Positions 30,172-38,697 of a stretch of DNA of 64,000 nt are shown one piece after another; the first letter of the stretch is position 1, and each line of letters begins with the position of its first letter. The stretch is from contig NZ_CP120131.1 of the NCBI RefSeq assembly GCF_034039665.1, positions 832,206-896,205 of the forward strand. The letters are read 5' to 3'. The notes beneath the pieces are model-generated. The model was not told where the DNA came from and did not search any database. It worked only from the letters and a program-made list of their open reading frames with translations. This DNA comes from Mammaliicoccus sp. Dog046. GTDB taxonomy: Bacteria > Bacillota > Bacilli > Staphylococcales > Staphylococcaceae. Made by a program: the position numbers and the translations under genes.

Positions 30172-31211
30172 ATAACTACACAAGAATTATAGGTTCAATG
30201 TTAATACTCGTCTATACAATCGTAGGTATATTGTTCTTTCTTGATAGAATATTTATTAATATCATTTATTTTCAAGGGATATTTTATACACAAATATTAG
30301 GTATACCGGCATTTCTTTTTATCAATATCGTAGTGATTCTATTATGTATCATTATAGGTTCAGCGGTTACTTATAAGATTAATCAACAACATCATTGGAT
30401 AAAAGAACAAATCGAACGTTCATTCCAAGGTGAAATGTTAGGTGTGAATAATCACGAGATTGATTTACACAAAGAAACATTAGAGATTTATCAATCATTA
30501 ATCCCGCTACATGAAGAACTTTATACATTAAGATTAAAATCCCAACAAATTATTAATGAATCATATCAAATGCAAGATTCAGTAGTGAAAAAAATCATTG
30601 AAGATGAAAGACAAAGACTTGCGAGAGAACTTCATGACTCAGTGAGTCAGCAATTATTTGCGGCAAGTATGATGTTATCTGCAATAAAGACTTCAGATCT
30701 CAGTGATACTCTCGCAAAACAAGTTGATTTGTTAGAGAAGATGATCCAAGATTCACAACTTGAAATGAGAGCATTATTATTACATTTAAGACCATTAGGA
30801 TTAAAAAATAAATCACTTGGAGAAGGAATTAAAGATTTAGTTGTTGATTTAAAACAAAAAATTCCTATGAAAGTGGTTTACGATATAGAAGATATAGAAA
30901 TTGCAAAAGGGACGGAAGATCATTTATTCAGAATTACACAAGAAGCAATTTCAAATACATTACGGCATTCAAAAGGTACGAAAGTATCGATTGAACTTAT
31001 AAATACAAATGATTATGTTGTATTGAGATTACAAGATGATGGTGTAGGATTTGATACATCGAATAGGGATCCACAAAGCTACGGTCTTAATACAATGAAT
31101 GAGCGTGCACTGGAAATTGGTGCTACACTTAATATTATTTCAATGCCTGAATCGGGAACACGTATAGAAGTTAAGGTACCAAATAATAAGGAGGAGCAAT
31201 ATGACCATTAG
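30168..31211 (+). CDS. vraS: Sensor histidine kinase VraS
   Basis: A NarL-type membrane sensor kinase (347 residues) responding to cell-wall damage. Two N-terminal helices (about 10-30 and 43-68) with a very short extracellular loop mark the intramembrane-sensing group. The HisKA_3 phosphoacceptor is His156 in [14 protein letters not shown], the S. aureus position; the HATPase domain has DDGVGFD and GLNTMNERA. Starts in an ATGA overlap with vraT and ends overlapping vraR by 11 bp. Confidence 0.96.
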   Translation: MNNYTRIIGSMLILVYTIVGILFFLDRIFINIIYFQGIFYTQILGIPAFLFINIVVILLCIIIGSAVTYKINQQHHWIKEQIERSFQGEMLGVNNHEIDLHKETLEIYQSLIPLHEELYTLRLKSQQIINESYQMQDSVVKKIIEDERQRLARELHDSVSQQLFAASMMLSAIKTSDLSDTLAKQVDLLEKMIQDSQLEMRALLLHLRPLGLKNKSLGEGIKDLVVDLKQKIPMKVVYDIEDIEIAKGTEDHLFRITQEAISNTLRHSKGTKVSIELINTNDYVVLRLQDDGVGFDTSNRDPQSYGLNTMNERALEIGATLNIISMPESGTRIEVKVPNNKEEQYDH

Positions 31212-31830
31212 AGTATTATTTGTCGATGATCATGAAATGGTGCGCATTGGCATATCAAGTTATTTATCAACGCAAGAAGATATATCAGTCATAGGGGAAG
31301 CGGCTTCGGGAAGAGAAGGAATAGCAAAAGCAGAAGAACTTAACCCAGATGTGATCTTAATGGATTTAGTTATGGATGATATGAATGGTATAGAAGCAAC
31401 ACAGCATGTTAAACAACAACAACCAAGCGTTAAGATTGTTATGCTAACAAGTTTTATAGAAGATAATGAAGTGTACCAAGCATTAGATGCAGGCGTAGAC
31501 AGTTATATATTAAAGACAACATCTGCAGATGATATCGCAGAGGCAATAAGAAAGACATATAATAAAGAATCAGTCTTTGAACCAGAAGTACTTGTGAAGA
31601 TGCGAAATAGAATGAATCAGAAAGCAGAACTATTTGAAATGCTTACTGATAGAGAAATGGAGATTCTATTATTAATTGCGAAAGGTTATTCAAATCAAGA
31701 AATCGCAAGCGCATCACATATTACGATTAAAACAGTTAAAACACATGTGAGTAATATTTTAAGTAAATTAGAAGTACAAGATAGAACACAGGCAGTAATA
31801 TATGCCTTTCAACATAATCTTATTTCATAA
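31201..31830 (+). CDS. vraR: Response regulator VraR
   Basis: NarL/LuxR-type response regulator, 209 residues. Receiver domain with phosphoacceptor Asp55 ([10 protein letters not shown]) and acidic pair Asp9-Asp10. The C-terminal LuxR helix-turn-helix (about residues 144-205) contains [22 protein letters not shown]. In S. aureus it activates the cell-wall stress stimulon. The ribosome site AAGGAGGAG lies within the vraS end. Confidence 0.97.
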   Translation: MTIRVLFVDDHEMVRIGISSYLSTQEDISVIGEAASGREGIAKAEELNPDVILMDLVMDDMNGIEATQHVKQQQPSVKIVMLTSFIEDNEVYQALDAGVDSYILKTTSADDIAEAIRKTYNKESVFEPEVLVKMRNRMNQKAELFEMLTDREMEILLLIAKGYSNQEIASASHITIKTVKTHVSNILSKLEVQDRTQAVIYAFQHNLIS

Positions 31831-31870
31831 TAAATAACAAGAGACCAGTGCAAATGCGCTAGTGTCAGAG

Positions 31871-31905
31871 TGTCGACAAAGTATATGCTTTGTCGGCGTT
31901 TTTTT
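31871..31905 (+). terminator. Terminator of the vra operon
   Basis: TGTCGACAAAG / CTTTGTCGGCG stem with a 6-nt loop, then TTTTTTT. Nearly identical to the gatCAB terminator at 11204-11241; both are followed directly by the same repeat element. Confidence 0.9.
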
Positions 31906-31909
31906 ATGC

Positions 31910-31950
31910 GCTGAACATTGCAAGTGGAGGGTGACAAGCAACATTGGTCA
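31910..31950. repeat. 41-bp repeat (family A), single copy
   Basis: GCTGAACATTGCAAGTGGAG followed by GGTGACAAGCAACATTGG; one unit of the array at 11295-11458, differing at a few bases. It fills part of the 305-bp gap between vraR and the carbonic anhydrase gene. Confidence 0.92.
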
Positions 31951-31953
31951 CGG

Positions 31954-32117
31954 CTAACGAGATAGTTCTGGGAAACAATCTTGTTAGAAAATCTAACGAG
32001 ATAGTTCTGAAAAACAATCCCGTTAGATGTAAAATAGACTGCAAAAAAACATAAATTAACTATAAAAAGTCTAAAATAACCCGCTAACGAGATAGTTCAG
32101 AAAAACAATCTCGTTAG
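31954..32117. repeat. 34-bp hairpin repeats (family B), three copies
   Basis: Units at 31954-31987, 31993-32026 and 32084-32117, start spacing 39 and 91 bp as in the 11.5-kb cluster. The last unit is the best hairpin: CTAACGAGAT / ATCTCGTTAG arms extended by AGTT / AACA with one mismatch. The spacer before the third unit ends in ACCCG as in cluster 1. Confidence 0.94.
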
Positions 32118-32135
32118 CGGGGCTATATTTAAAAA

Positions 32136-32708
32136 TTATTGTTTAATATGTTCATAACCATTCTGAATTACTTCTAAAGCGCCATTATGTGGGTCTATAA
32201 CTAGACCGTGTATAGGCACACTTTTATCGAAGAGTGGATGGTTGTATACTTTATTAATATTTGTGCGAACATTTTCAGTTACATCATCAAAGCCTCTTAA
32301 AAAGCGTTGAATATCAATGCCTGAATGTTCAATTGTATCGAGTGTCAATTGACTGACGCCTCTATTTTTCATTGTATCAATGACTGAATCTACATCTAAA
32401 TTACCCATGCCACAATCTTTATGTCCCATAATGATAATTTCTTCTGCACCAAGGGCATAAATAGCGACCAATAGACTTCTCATAGTAGAACCATAAGGGT
32501 GAGATATTGTTGCTCCTGCATTTTTAACGACTTTAACGTCACCGTTTTTAAAGCCTAATGCACGTGTTAATAATTCTGTTAAACGTGTATCCATACAAGT
32601 TAATAGTACAGCTTTCTCATTAGGTGTCTTCGTAGTTATAAGATTCTGGTAATCCTTATTTTCGATAAAAGCTGTGTTGTGTTCTAAAATATCATTCAAT
32701 AAAGGCAT
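32136..32708 (-). CDS. Beta-type carbonic anhydrase
   Basis: Interconverts CO2 and bicarbonate. 190 residues from the start MPLLND. Zinc ligands and partner residues are visible: Cys38, Asp40 and Arg42 (CMDTR), His96 and Cys99 (GHKDCGM). The start chosen follows GGTGAGAC; an ATG five codons upstream is also possible. Either way the gene begins inside the end of the YihY-family gene (17 to 32 bp overlap), suggesting translational coupling. Confidence 0.9.
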   Translation of the reverse strand: MPLLNDILEHNTAFIENKDYQNLITTKTPNEKAVLLTCMDTRLTELLTRALGFKNGDVKVVKNAGATISHPYGSTMRSLLVAIYALGAEEIIIMGHKDCGMGNLDVDSVIDTMKNRGVSQLTLDTIEHSGIDIQRFLRGFDDVTENVRTNINKVYNHPLFDKSVPIHGLVIDPHNGALEVIQNGYEHIKQ

Positions 32709-33759
32709 TATTTGTCTCACCATTTTCTGTTATATTATCAAAAGTTTGTTCTTCCGGAGATCCGTTCTTAAGCATTTTCTTCTGATGAAGTACCGCGTTA
32801 ATTTCTGCGCCAATAATAATAATTAATCCTGTTAAGAATAACCAGATCATTAGGACGATGATACCACCAATACTACCGTAAGTCTTTGAATAATTTGCAA
32901 AGTTATTCACGTACATTCCAAATAGTGCACTTGAGCCTAACCATGCAATTGTTGTAAATGCAGCACCTGGTATAACAGATAATAATTTAATCTTTATATT
33001 CGGTGCAAGTGTATATAATGTGATAAATACGACGAATGTAACAATTAGAGGTAATACTATTTTAATTAGTTTAAAAATCCAACGTAATTCATCTTGCAAC
33101 CCTAATGGACCAAATAATAAGTTACCAATTTGTTGTCCGAAGATAGGGAGTGCAATTGCAATACCAAATACAACTACTATAATCACTGTAAAGAATACAC
33201 TCATTATTTTTAAAACTATAGGATTTCTACCATCTTCTACATCATAAGCGACATTAAATGCGTTCATCAGTGCCGTCATACCATTTGAAGCAGACCATAA
33301 AGCGGCGATTAAACCGAATGAGAATAATCCGCCACTACCATTACTCATGACATCTTCAATTATACCAGTAATTAATTTCGCTGTGTCGCCAGGCGCATTT
33401 TGAGAAATCATTTTAGTTATTGAATCTGGGTCCACTTGGAATAACGGAATTAATGTTAATACGAAAATGAGTGTTGGAAATAGGGCAAGTAAAAAGTAGT
33501 AAGACAGTTGAGCAGCTAACCCTGTCGCATTATCTTTACCGATTCTATAAATCAAGGTAGATAATATATTTCCGTTCTTTGTATATTTCGCTGGTTTATT
33601 AATTTTAGATACAAAAAAGACTTGATTATCTTTTTTTGCAGATTTTGATTCAAATCTTTGAGGCGGAATATAGTTTTCCTTTTTTATAGACTTTTTTTGA
33701 TCATCTTTGAAGTTTTTAGCTTGTTCTAAAAATTTTGAACTCGATTTATCTTTTCCCAT
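32692..33759 (-). CDS. YihY/BrkB family membrane protein
   Basis: A 355-residue integral membrane protein of the YihY/virulence factor BrkB family, once misnamed ribonuclease BN. A basic cytoplasmic N-terminus of about 75 residues is followed by six helices; the family block LAAQLSYYFLLALFPTLIF begins the first helix and GSIGGIIVLMIWLFLTGLIII the fifth. Start at the ATG after AGGAGAATTTTT; the ATG ten codons upstream lacks a ribosome site. Function unknown; overlaps the carbonic anhydrase gene. Confidence 0.88.
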   Translation of the reverse strand: MGKDKSSSKFLEQAKNFKDDQKKSIKKENYIPPQRFESKSAKKDNQVFFVSKINKPAKYTKNGNILSTLIYRIGKDNATGLAAQLSYYFLLALFPTLIFVLTLIPLFQVDPDSITKMISQNAPGDTAKLITGIIEDVMSNGSGGLFSFGLIAALWSASNGMTALMNAFNVAYDVEDGRNPIVLKIMSVFFTVIIVVVFGIAIALPIFGQQIGNLLFGPLGLQDELRWIFKLIKIVLPLIVTFVVFITLYTLAPNIKIKLLSVIPGAAFTTIAWLGSSALFGMYVNNFANYSKTYGSIGGIIVLMIWLFLTGLIIIIGAEINAVLHQKKMLKNGSPEEQTFDNITENGETNNAFIE

Positions 33760-33785
33760 AAAAATTCTCCTAAAATATTTAGATT

Positions 33786-33826
33786 TCAAAAAAGACTAGG
33801 TTAAGTAAATAAGCCTAGTCTTTAAA
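33786..33826 (-). terminator. Terminator downstream of the YtxH-like gene
   Basis: AAAGACTAGG / CCTAGTCTTT stem with a 13-nt loop and a run of T on the minus strand, placed between the YtxH-like gene and the start of the YihY gene. Confidence 0.8.
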
Positions 33827-33830
33827 TAAA

Positions 33831-34130
33831 TTATGAATGATTTGGACCTGAGATTTGTCGGTTATTTTTCTTCTCAATGAATGTATCTTTAGCATCCATA
33901 ATAGATTGTTCTAATTCTGGATTTTTACGACGAATTTCTTCAATTACGTCTTTCCAGTATAGTACTTCATCTTTAATTTGATTAATTTTTGAAGGTTCTT
34001 TAGATGTGTTACCTTCTTTAATGTTTTGAACTTGACCTGAAAGTGATTGGCGCGTATTCTTATCTGCTAATGCAACGACTGCACCAATTGTACCACCTAT
34101 TAAAATAGCAGGAATTAATTTGTTTTGCAT
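33831..34130 (-). CDS. YtxH-like small membrane-anchored protein
   Basis: 99 residues with one N-terminal hydrophobic helix (LIPAILIGGTIGAVVALA) followed by a charged, helical cytoplasmic part, the YtxH-domain arrangement; some relatives are general-stress proteins. The start is the ATG after GAGAGGGGAAAA; the longer frame begins upstream of that site. Confidence 0.75.
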   Translation of the reverse strand: MQNKLIPAILIGGTIGAVVALADKNTRQSLSGQVQNIKEGNTSKEPSKINQIKDEVLYWKDVIEEIRRKNPELEQSIMDAKDTFIEKKNNRQISGPNHS

Positions 34131-34290
34131 GATGTTTTCCCCTCTCACTGATTAACTATCAATTATCTTTTACCTACATATCATATCATATTTATATATT
34201 AATTTTGATGGTATAGGCATTTTTTATAAGTTAAATATATCACTAATAATGTTTATTCCCATAAATTGAATGATATAAACACAAAAAAGA

Positions 34291-34656
34291 CTATAAAAGT
34301 GCATTAGACAGTAACTTTTCAAAAGGCATAATATCTAAGTTACGTCCGATTTTAATTTTGAATTGACCTGCACGTGTCCATAATGTAATTTCTCCATTTA
34401 AATCAAGTAATTTACCGGCATTTTCAGTAGACCACATCAGTATAATATTATAAGGTATCGTATACGTTTCTATCTTTTTACCAGTGATGCCTTGTAAATC
34501 TCTAATGATGATACGTTTGTTTGTAAAAACTGCTGTATCTCTAAAGGTCTTAAATGCACTATAAGCTTCTTCATCTTCTACAAGGTAGTCTGAAATTTCC
34601 TTGGGCACTTCCGTTTGTTCGAATAATGTCCATGAAAGAATATCTTGAATGGCCAT
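34291..34656 (-). CDS. Bacterial PH-domain protein (YvbH-like)
   Basis: 121 residues forming one bacterial pleckstrin-homology-like domain, recognisable by AVFTNKRIIIRDLQGITGKKIETYTIPYNII-type strands. Members are small cytoplasmic beta-barrel proteins with no settled role. Start at ATG after AGGAAGTGA; three codons upstream there is another in-frame start without a better site. Confidence 0.78.
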   Translation of the reverse strand: MAIQDILSWTLFEQTEVPKEISDYLVEDEEAYSAFKTFRDTAVFTNKRIIIRDLQGITGKKIETYTIPYNIILMWSTENAGKLLDLNGEITLWTRAGQFKIKIGRNLDIMPFEKLLSNALL

Positions 34657-34794
34657 AACAATCACTTCCTATTTTATTATTTATATTTATTGTAAGAAAT
34701 TTGCATATAAAAAGTAAAGTGAATATACAAGGGTTATATAGTTTTAATTGTAATTACTTTTTGCTAAAATTAATCGAGAAAGGATGAGACATAA

Positions 34795-34998
34795 ATGACT
34801 GAATCAATTGAACAAATGGTAGATGATTTAAAAGGGAAACTACGCTTAGTAAATACGAGTGTACTTAATAAAGATGCAATTCCTGAAGATAAGAAAGAAG
34901 AACTAAAAGAAATACATACAATGGTTATGTCGAGAAAGAACATTTCAACAAGTGAAATGGCGGCAATTACACAAGCGCTTGGCGATTTAAGGAAATAA
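34795..34998 (+). CDS. DUF1128 family protein
   Basis: A 67-residue helical cytoplasmic protein of the UPF0435/DUF1128 family (MVDDLKGKLRLVN, ending EMAAITQALGDLRK), found in Bacilli and uncharacterised. GAAAGGATGAGA ribosome site. It is 21 bp upstream of the aminopeptidase gene, the arrangement I recall in staphylococci. Confidence 0.85.
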   Translation: MTESIEQMVDDLKGKLRLVNTSVLNKDAIPEDKKEELKEIHTMVMSRKNISTSEMAAITQALGDLRK

Positions 34999-35019
34999 AA
35001 ATAATAAGGGGTGGTTACA

Positions 35020-36249
35020 ATGAGTAACAAAGCACAATTACAAAAGTATGCAGAGCTTTTAGTGAAAGTTGGTTTAAACGTTCAAAAGGATGAACCAGTT
35101 TATATTCGTGCATCTATTGATACAAGTGAATTTGTACATTTAGTTGTAGAAGAAGCATACAAAGCAGGTGCAGAAGACGTTAAAGTGAAATATTCTGACG
35201 ATCGATTAGCACAGTTGAAATATCAATATGAACCTGAATCATTCTTTGAAGAAGTGAAACAATATGATATTGATGAAAGAATGGATTATGTGAATAGAAA
35301 GGCTGCTTTCTTAGCAATACTTTCAACGAGTCCAGACAATTTGAAAGATGCTGATACAAATAAAATAAGCAAAACAATGTCATCTAATGCACAAGCATTC
35401 AAAGATTATATGGTTGCAGTTCAAAGTGATTATATGAGCTGGTGTGTAGCAGCTTATCCATCTGTAGAATGGGCGAAGTTAATGTTCCCAGAATTAGATG
35501 AGCAAGAAGCGTATAATCAATTATTAGAAATCATATTAAAAACAGTACGTGTAGATCAAGAAGATCCGATTGCAGCTTGGGAACAACATGATCGTACATT
35601 ACATGAAAAAGCAGACTACTTAAATAACAAGAAATATAAAGCGTTACATTATAAATCAGAAGGTACTGACTTAACAATTGAATTACCACCTGAACAATAT
35701 TGGTCAGGCGCAAGCTCTCAAAATTCTAAAGGTAATGCGTTTGTCGCTAATATGCCAACTGAAGAAGTATTTACTGCACCACATAAAAACGGTGTAAATG
35801 GTACGGTGCGTAACACGTTACCACTCAGTTATTCTGGAAATATCATAGATGACTTCACACTTACTTTTAAAGATGGCGTAGTTGTAGATTATAAAGCAGG
35901 TAAAGGTGAAGAAATTTTGAAGAGTATTTTAGAAATGGATGAAGGTGGAAGTAGATTAGGTGAGGTAGCGTTAGTACCAGTTGATTCGCCAATATCAAAC
36001 ATGAATACTTTGTTCTATAATACTTTATTTGATGAAAATGCTTCATGTCACGTTGCGTTAGGTTCTGCTTATGCATTTTGTATTGAAAATGGTAAAGATA
36101 TGACAGCAGAAGAATTAGCAGAGCATGGTTTAAATGAATCAGCAACGCATGTAGACTTTATGATTGGTAGTAAAGATTTATCAATAGATGGAATATTAGA
36201 AAATGGTGAAAAAGAACCTGTCTTTAGAGATGGTAATTGGGCGTTTTAA
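35020..36249 (+). CDS. ampS: M29-family aminopeptidase (AmpS/PepS)
   Basis: Cytoplasmic metallo-aminopeptidase of 409 residues. The metal-site acidic and histidine residues of the M29 family lie in recognisable blocks such as NMPTEEVFTAPHKNGVNG, YSGNIIDDF and the C-terminal HVALGSAY and THVDFMIGS. Start at the ATG after AAGGGGTGG; the longer frame starts on the GTG inside that site. Probably recycles peptides. Confidence 0.92.
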   Translation: MSNKAQLQKYAELLVKVGLNVQKDEPVYIRASIDTSEFVHLVVEEAYKAGAEDVKVKYSDDRLAQLKYQYEPESFFEEVKQYDIDERMDYVNRKAAFLAILSTSPDNLKDADTNKISKTMSSNAQAFKDYMVAVQSDYMSWCVAAYPSVEWAKLMFPELDEQEAYNQLLEIILKTVRVDQEDPIAAWEQHDRTLHEKADYLNNKKYKALHYKSEGTDLTIELPPEQYWSGASSQNSKGNAFVANMPTEEVFTAPHKNGVNGTVRNTLPLSYSGNIIDDFTLTFKDGVVVDYKAGKGEEILKSILEMDEGGSRLGEVALVPVDSPISNMNTLFYNTLFDENASCHVALGSAYAFCIENGKDMTAEELAEHGLNESATHVDFMIGSKDLSIDGILENGEKEPVFRDGNWAF

Positions 36250-36330
36250 TAGATAGCCATTTGATGTTACATCATGTATAATAAATGTAAATATAGTCTT
36301 TATAGTTAGTTATTCAAAGGAGGGGATATC

Positions 36331-36507
36331 ATGAGTACACCTATGGAATGGAGCATTATGATAGCATTTCTATTCGCAATATTTGCGTTTGGCGGTGCGT
36401 TGATGATGTATTTAGTACAAACATTTGATAGTAGAGAATCTGTACGCATTGATACTGCTGAAGAAGCACTAGAAAAGAAAGTATATAGTGATGAGGAATA
36501 TCATTAA
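36331..36507 (+). CDS. Small single-helix membrane protein, function unknown
   Basis: A 58-residue frame: MSTPMEWSIM, a hydrophobic helix (about residues 8-30), then an acidic cytoplasmic tail ending SDEEYH. A near-perfect AAAGGAGGGG site 8 bp before the ATG, and a terminator 13 bp after the stop, support it as a real gene. No family recognised. Confidence 0.75.
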   Translation: MSTPMEWSIMIAFLFAIFAFGGALMMYLVQTFDSRESVRIDTAEEALEKKVYSDEEYH

Positions 36508-36519
36508 TATGCGTAAGGT

Positions 36520-36553
36520 GAGGCGGGACATGAGTGTCTCAGCCTCTTCTTTA
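36520..36553 (+). terminator. Terminator (CTGAGAC-related)
   Basis: GAGGCGGGACA / TGTCTCAGCCTC hairpin with a 4-nt loop followed by TTCTTTATTTT. Confidence 0.7.
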
Positions 36554-36588
36554 TTTTAAGAACTAAAAAAATAAGTGGGGTTATAAAA

Positions 36589-37101
36589 ATGGATAATAAA
36601 AGATCAATGAAATCATCAAGAAGTGTAAAATCAATTCAAATTTTTCCGGAAGATACAAATCATCACAATACGATGTTTGGTGGAAAGTTAATGGCCGAAA
36701 TCGATGAAATCGCTGCAATAGCTGCTATGAGACATAGTGGACATTCAGTAGTCACTGCATCAACAGATTCAGTTGATTTTTTACAACCGATTAGAACAGG
36801 TGAAGTACTATCACTCGTTTCATTTGTGACACATGCAGGAAAATCCTCAATGGAGATTTGTGTGAAAGTAATCAGTGAAGATAATATTAATCAAGATAAA
36901 CACTTAGCAGCGTATAGTTTCTTAACATTTGTTGCACTAGATAAAGAAGGTAAGAAAGCACTCGTACCTGAAATATATCCAGAATCAGAAGATGAGAAAT
37001 GGTTTTACGAAAGTGCACAAGAAAGAGTTAAATTGAGACATGAAAGAAGAAAAGAAAGTAAAAAGACTTTAGATTTTATGTCGACAAAATTGTATATATA
37101 A
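36589..37101 (+). CDS. Acyl-CoA thioesterase (hotdog fold, YkhA type)
   Basis: 170-residue hotdog-fold thioesterase that hydrolyses acyl-CoA. The family block NHHNTMFGGKLMAEIDEIAAIAA carries the catalytic Asn/Asp region, and VDFLQPIRTGEVLSL follows. The basic C-terminal extension is common in this group. AAGTGGGGT ribosome site. Confidence 0.9.
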   Translation: MDNKRSMKSSRSVKSIQIFPEDTNHHNTMFGGKLMAEIDEIAAIAAMRHSGHSVVTASTDSVDFLQPIRTGEVLSLVSFVTHAGKSSMEICVKVISEDNINQDKHLAAYSFLTFVALDKEGKKALVPEIYPESEDEKWFYESAQERVKLRHERRKESKKTLDFMSTKLYI

Positions 37102-37107
37102 TAAAGT

Positions 37108-37146
37108 AGCTCGGATACAGTTTTATAATGTATCTGAGCTTTTATT
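37108..37146 (+). terminator. Terminator of the thioesterase gene
   Basis: AGCTCGGATACA / TGTATCTGAGCT stem (one G-U pair) with a 9-nt loop, followed by TTTTATTTTT. Confidence 0.88.
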
Positions 37147-37162
37147 TTTAATTATGATACTG

Positions 37163-37199
37163 AGATATCGTGCGAATAGGTGTGAATCGCACGATATCT
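37163..37199. repeat. GATATCGTGCG palindrome, copy 3 of 3
   Basis: AGATATCGTGCG / CGCACGATATCT with a 13-nt loop (AATAGGTGTGAAT), between two terminators at the junction of converging genes. Confidence 0.9.
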
Positions 37200-37215
37200 A
37201 TTCTTCTAACATCAA

Positions 37216-37253
37216 AAAAAATCGACTGAGACATTATATCTCAGCCGATTTTA
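37216..37253 (-). terminator. Terminator of the YfkAB gene
   Basis: AAAATCGACTGAGAC / CTCAGCCGATTTT imperfect stem with a T-run on the minus strand, immediately after the radical SAM gene. Confidence 0.8.
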
Positions 37254-37256
37254 TAT

Positions 37257-38387
37257 TTATAATTGATTCATTCGACGTTCATTCTCTTTAAAATCAACAT
37301 CTTTGTAATACATATCTTTAACAAGTAAATTTGGACCTAAACATCTTACTTTTGGACAATGACAATTAAGTGATTGGCTTAATGAAGATTGCATCCAAGT
37401 TTGATAAACATCTTCTAATTTATCTTGTTTAATATTTGCGATTGAACCTGTCTCATCTCCGAAGTCTGTAACGATAACTTCACCAGAGAATACATTCACA
37501 TTAAGACGGCTTCGTCCATCTGGATCATTTCTAAGACTGACATTTTTAGATTCATTTAATCTTGAAAGTAATTTTTGATCTGAATCATTTAAGAAACAAG
37601 GATAGAATGGTAACGTACCAAATAGCATCCAAGTGTCTTCGTTTCTAAAATCAAGTATATCGTGAATTGTATCTTTCATTTCATTTAAACTCATAATATT
37701 TAATTGACTCGCGAAGTCAGAAGGATACATCGGATGAATTTCATGACGACTACATTTCATATCGTGTACGATTTCATTATGTATCTTACGTAAATAAGGC
37801 TGCGTACTTTTATTTAACATTGTTTCAGCTGATACAAACATACCTTGTTCAGATAAAGTAGCTGAATTCTGAATCATTTGTTCGTAAAGTTTATGGCGCG
37901 CTTTTAGTGGTGGCTTCTTGTCCATCACGTGAAAACCGACTTCACTGAATTCTTCAATTGTTCCCCAGTTATGAGAAATGTGCATCACATCTATGTATTC
38001 TGCAATTTCTAAATAACGGTCGAGTGGCAATGTTAAATTAGAGTTCATTTGTGTGTAAATGCCTCTTTTATATGCATATTTTAAAAGGGGTACAACTGTT
38101 TCTCTAATAGATTTCTTACTAAACATAGGTTCTCCACCTGTTATTGAAATTGTTTTTAGGTGAGGAATTTCGTCTAATCTTTTTATAATAAGGTCCATTG
38201 GTAATGTATCTGGATCTCTTAATTGTAATGTATATCCAACAGCACAATGTGCACATCTCATATTACATAGTGTTGTTGTAGTAAATTCTATATTACTTAA
38301 TTGTAATGAACCGTGTTCATCTATATCATTGTACGCTTCCCAGGGGTCGTTGTTGATAGAGATAGGACTTTTTAAGTCATAAATCAT
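37257..38387 (-). CDS. yfkAB: Radical SAM/CxCxxxxC motif protein YfkAB
   Basis: A 376-residue radical SAM protein. The 4Fe-4S cysteines are Cys41, Cys45 and Cys48 (CNMRCAHC), with GGEP following (ITGGEPMF). The C-terminal CHCPKVRC (Cys342, Cys344, Cys349) is the CxCxxxxC signature defining YfkAB-type proteins, probably ligating a second cluster. The substrate is unknown. AGAAGGATAAAG ribosome site. Confidence 0.9.
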   Translation of the reverse strand: MIYDLKSPISINNDPWEAYNDIDEHGSLQLSNIEFTTTTLCNMRCAHCAVGYTLQLRDPDTLPMDLIIKRLDEIPHLKTISITGGEPMFSKKSIRETVVPLLKYAYKRGIYTQMNSNLTLPLDRYLEIAEYIDVMHISHNWGTIEEFSEVGFHVMDKKPPLKARHKLYEQMIQNSATLSEQGMFVSAETMLNKSTQPYLRKIHNEIVHDMKCSRHEIHPMYPSDFASQLNIMSLNEMKDTIHDILDFRNEDTWMLFGTLPFYPCFLNDSDQKLLSRLNESKNVSLRNDPDGRSRLNVNVFSGEVIVTDFGDETGSIANIKQDKLEDVYQTWMQSSLSQSLNCHCPKVRCLGPNLLVKDMYYKDVDFKENERRMNQL

Positions 38388-38524
38388 ACTTTATCCTTCT
38401 TTCTGAATTTTTTCCTATCTATGAGCGTAACACTAGTTCAGGAATTTTCCAATACTGATTTATGATTGTTTTTATAGTTTAAATCATTCATAATAATATT
38501 ATTAAAATTAAAAGGAGCATTACA

Positions 38525-38686
38525 ATGAGTCAAAAAACGTCATTAACTGAAATCAAGCAAAGACTTACTGAATTTTTAGATGAAATTGAAGCAATGAATA
38601 TTGAAGATATGGAAGTTTCAGATGTAGATGAGTGGATTGCATTACTTGATGAGCTTGAGAAAAAAGTTCAATCAATGCATGAATAA
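38525..38686 (+). CDS. Small acidic SE1561-like protein
   Basis: A 53-residue acidic helical protein (TEIKQRLTEFLDEIEAMN...DVDEWIALLDELEKKVQ) with a good AAAGGAGC site. It resembles the staphylococcal SE1561 family, which I recall upstream of this methyltransferase gene; no function is known. The stop TAA overlaps a possible ATG of the next frame, so coupling is likely. Confidence 0.78.
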   Translation: MSQKTSLTEIKQRLTEFLDEIEAMNIEDMEVSDVDEWIALLDELEKKVQSMHE

Positions 38687-38697
38687 TGGAGCGAGAC

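Noticed and set aside
38686-38697. Upstream ATG as the start of the second methyltransferase gene
   Set aside because: It overlaps the previous stop without its own ribosome site; GGAG lies correctly for the ATG at 38698.
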